From positions 124,001-188,000 of the forward strand of contig CASFGA010000002.1 of the NCBI GenBank assembly GCA_949294185.1: 64,000 nucleotides of DNA, given 5' to 3'. The translations under genes were made by a program, and so were the position numbers. The notes under the pieces are model-generated. The model was not told where the DNA came from. It searched no databases and was given only the letters and a program-made list of their open reading frames with translations. Position 1 is the first letter of the stretch, and every line of letters begins with the position of its first letter. This document shows positions 62,199-64,000 of the stretch, one piece after another. This DNA comes from an uncultured Bacteroides sp. GTDB lineage: Bacteria > Bacteroidota > Bacteroidia > Bacteroidales > Bacteroidaceae.

Positions 62199-64000
62199 TT
62201 ACTGTTTGACTACAATATACTCTCCGTATGTCTTGCTTGTGTTCACGGCACGACGGAAGCTTTCCCAGTCGGAAGCTTCATACACCCGTTTCTTCAATGC
62301 GAGACGGGTCTTCAAAAGCAACCGGTTTCCATCCTGGCGGAGCATTCCGCTGAAGTCGGCCGCAGCCCCGGTAAAGTCATCCTCCTTCGTCTCTCCCTGC
62401 AACCGAAAGCCGGCAGGAAGCCGAAGCGTCTCATCCAGTTCCACCAACCGCGAACAGCCGTCCTTAAAGCCGTACTCCCGCTGTTCCAGCCCCGTGTCCA
62501 GCCGCAGATAACTCATCACTTGGGTATACAGATTATTCATAACAAAAGGCTTGAACACCAGTTCCCTCTCACCGGCCATAGCATACGAAGGAATCTCATA
62601 GCGGAACGTTATGCTGATCGGTGCCTTCTGATAGTCTTTCGGATTCTTGCCATAGTCTACACTCACAAGGCGCGCACGGGGAGAAACATTCAAGAGCTGC
62701 TTCTCCATCGTGTTCCGCCATTCGGTTTGGAATCCGGTAGTAAAGATACGGCGGATATTGCTGTCGCTCTGTCCTTCTGCCGTAATGGTAAAAGAACCGC
62801 TTAACGTGCCCTGCGCACTGATTCGATTGTCTGCATGAATGCGCACATAGTGATTTTCCGGAGCTGAAACCGGAGTAAGGCACAAGTCTGAACCTTCCGG
62901 AATGCCCGGCAGATAGTTCTGCTGCTGCTCGGCGCTGCTCCACAATTCCCGGCAGAAAGGCACCCATGTCGGGTCAAGAGGCATCAGCGTTCCGTCGGAC
63001 AGGCGCACCACCACCACACAATGGTTGAAATGATCGGCCGGGATGCTCTCAACCCGACTTCCGGCCATCGTCATAGCCGGATAAGCTTCAAATCCGGCCA
63101 TCCGCAAGAAAGCAATCAAAGTTCCTGCGATATCCTTGCAGACTCCGCAACGGTCGGTATAATTCATCTTCAGGTTATGGAGTGTAAAGCCTTCACCCTT
63201 CCCCATCGTCAGGCCGGCGTAGCGAATGTTGTCTGCCACCCAGTGGGTCAGCACGGCAATCTTGTCCATCTCAGTCTTTTTCCCCTTGATCAGATCGTTC
63301 ACCTTTTCCTGCGCCTCGGGAATGGCTTCAAAACTTCCATAGTCTTCGTTCACCTTATTAAACCAACGGGATTTTTCACGCCAGTCGGGAGTGGTAGACA
63401 TCATCAGTTTGGGAGCCGCGTCGAAAAGATCCACCATGTTCGGCTCTTTCGGAAATGGCATCATGCCGTCCATTGCAAAGGTGTAGGCTTTTTTCCCGTC
63501 TTCAAAACGCACCGATGACGCACATTCACCCTGATAGAACTGGAACTGCATATCCTTTTCCATCGGGATTACCACCTTATACACCTTGCGAACCGTAGGC
63601 TCTTCCGCCCAGAAAGGAACGATGTCATAGAACTGTCCGCGCATGGGAGGTATGAAGCGCGACTCGTCTTCAGGCAAACCGCCCAGAAGCGCGTATGTAA
63701 ATCCTTTTTTCTCTATTTCATAATCTATTATGTCGCCGGGCAAAAGTGCGCCGAGTCCTATCATAATCTGCCGCGCACCCCAATAAATGGCACGCGCCGG
63801 AGCAGCATAATCACAGGTTTGACTGACATCAACCTTCGTCGACGAGCCATCCGCGTGATGGATGGTCACTTTCCGAAATTCTGCCGCAGCGGTAAGAGGG
63901 TCGTAATCATATTTCAAGACACGGTTTTCCAAGGCTCCCTTCAAGGTCTGGACCTTGACCGCCTTGCAGATGACGAACGAACCTTGTCCGGTAGACTGTA
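62199..64000 (-). CDS. DUF3857 transglutaminase-like protein, 5' end outside the window
   Basis: The reading frame stays open to the window edge (TGQGSFVICKAVKVQTLKGA just inside 64000), so the N-terminus is missing; about 600 residues are visible. DUF3857 part, then a transglutaminase core with an intact Cys-His-Asp triad: DRCGVCKD, DHFNHCVVVV, LMPLDPTWVPF. Probably a periplasmic or surface cysteine peptidase or amidase-like enzyme of unknown substrate. It is followed by a paralogue lacking the cysteine. Confidence 0.85.
   Translation of the reverse strand, partial: QSTGQGSFVICKAVKVQTLKGALENRVLKYDYDPLTAAAEFRKVTIHHADGSSTKVDVSQTCDYAAPARAIYWGARQIMIGLGALLPGDIIDYEIEKKGFTYALLGGLPEDESRFIPPMRGQFYDIVPFWAEEPTVRKVYKVVIPMEKDMQFQFYQGECASSVRFEDGKKAYTFAMDGMMPFPKEPNMVDLFDAAPKLMMSTTPDWREKSRWFNKVNEDYGSFEAIPEAQEKVNDLIKGKKTEMDKIAVLTHWVADNIRYAGLTMGKGEGFTLHNLKMNYTDRCGVCKDIAGTLIAFLRMAGFEAYPAMTMAGSRVESIPADHFNHCVVVVRLSDGTLMPLDPTWVPFCRELWSSAEQQQNYLPGIPEGSDLCLTPVSAPENHYVRIHADNRISAQGTLSGSFTITAEGQSDSNIRRIFTTGFQTEWRNTMEKQLLNVSPRARLVSVDYGKNPKDYQKAPISITFRYEIPSYAMAGERELVFKPFVMNNLYTQVMSYLRLDTGLEQREYGFKDGCSRLVELDETLRLPAGFRLQGETKEDDFTGAAADFSGMLRQDGNRLLLKTRLALKKRVYEASDWESFRRAVNTSKTYGEYIVVKQ

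Overview
The window looks like a chromosomal segment of a Bacteroidales gut bacterium (Bacteroides, Phocaeicola, Mediterranea or a close relative). The evidence is a SusC/SusD glycan locus with a hybrid two-component regulator, GldE, a Rne/Rng-family RNase next to HU and a tiny AURKAIP1/COX24-type ribosomal protein, and many promoters of the Bacteroidetes type (TTTG, about 19-20 nt, TAnnTTTG). Base composition looks near 50% G+C by eye. The genus cannot be fixed from sequence alone.

Layout. 85-3165: TonB-dependent receptor and a LuxR-type regulator with a degenerate receiver. 3250-8141: BlaI/BlaR1-type sensor operon with a TPR protein and a thioredoxin-fold lipoprotein, preceded by two phased palindromic operators. 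8292-9404: DUF1648 membrane protein, then a separately transcribed locus for a 31-residue peptide with its own terminator. 9452-12436: PIF1/RecD-like helicase, DUF1893 protein, ECF S-component. 12486-14829: HU-fold protein, a tandem-repeat locus (90-bp units, strong hairpin, promoter), EamA transporter. 14910-21355: leucine operon leuA-leuC-leuD-cimA-leuB, headed by a leucine-rich leader peptide with terminator and antiterminator and closed by a strong terminator. 21431-26097: hisH-hisA-hisF-hisIE-ftsE-pncB in one tight run. 26122-30285: TPR protein, XylE-type symporter with divergent AraC regulator, DUF308 membrane protein.

30394-37297: porin-like protein, imelysin lipoprotein, di-haem c-type oxidoreductase and a fused ResB/CcsA haem-ligation protein, under a promoter with two palindromic operators about three helical turns apart. 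37397-39328: a toxin-antitoxin island with a decayed HipB/HipA pair, a duplicated antitoxin fragment, and an apparently intact three-gene module (XRE-DUF3791, DUF3990 ADP-ribosyltransferase-fold protein, small helical protein). 39461-53341: a polysaccharide utilisation locus (GH127, SusC, SusD, two small secreted proteins, a double-DUF4859 lipoprotein) with a divergent hybrid two-component sensor. 53453-53709: two identical tRNA-Glu genes with one promoter. 53752-57350: mutY-ssb-gldE-PPTase operon. 57501-59654: HU, bS22-like protein, RNase G. 59729-64000: DUF2490 protein and two DUF3857 transglutaminase-like proteins, the last running off the window.

How the parts fit. The leucine operon appears to serve both leucine and, through a Leptospira-type citramalate synthase, threonine-independent isoleucine synthesis, with LeuB/C/D shared. 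The 30-37 kb operon couples an outer-membrane barrel, an imelysin, a haem enzyme and haem-ligation machinery, which suggests a metal- or redox-responsive cell-surface system. The PUL probably degrades beta-L-arabinofuranosyl glycans such as plant hydroxyproline-rich glycoproteins.
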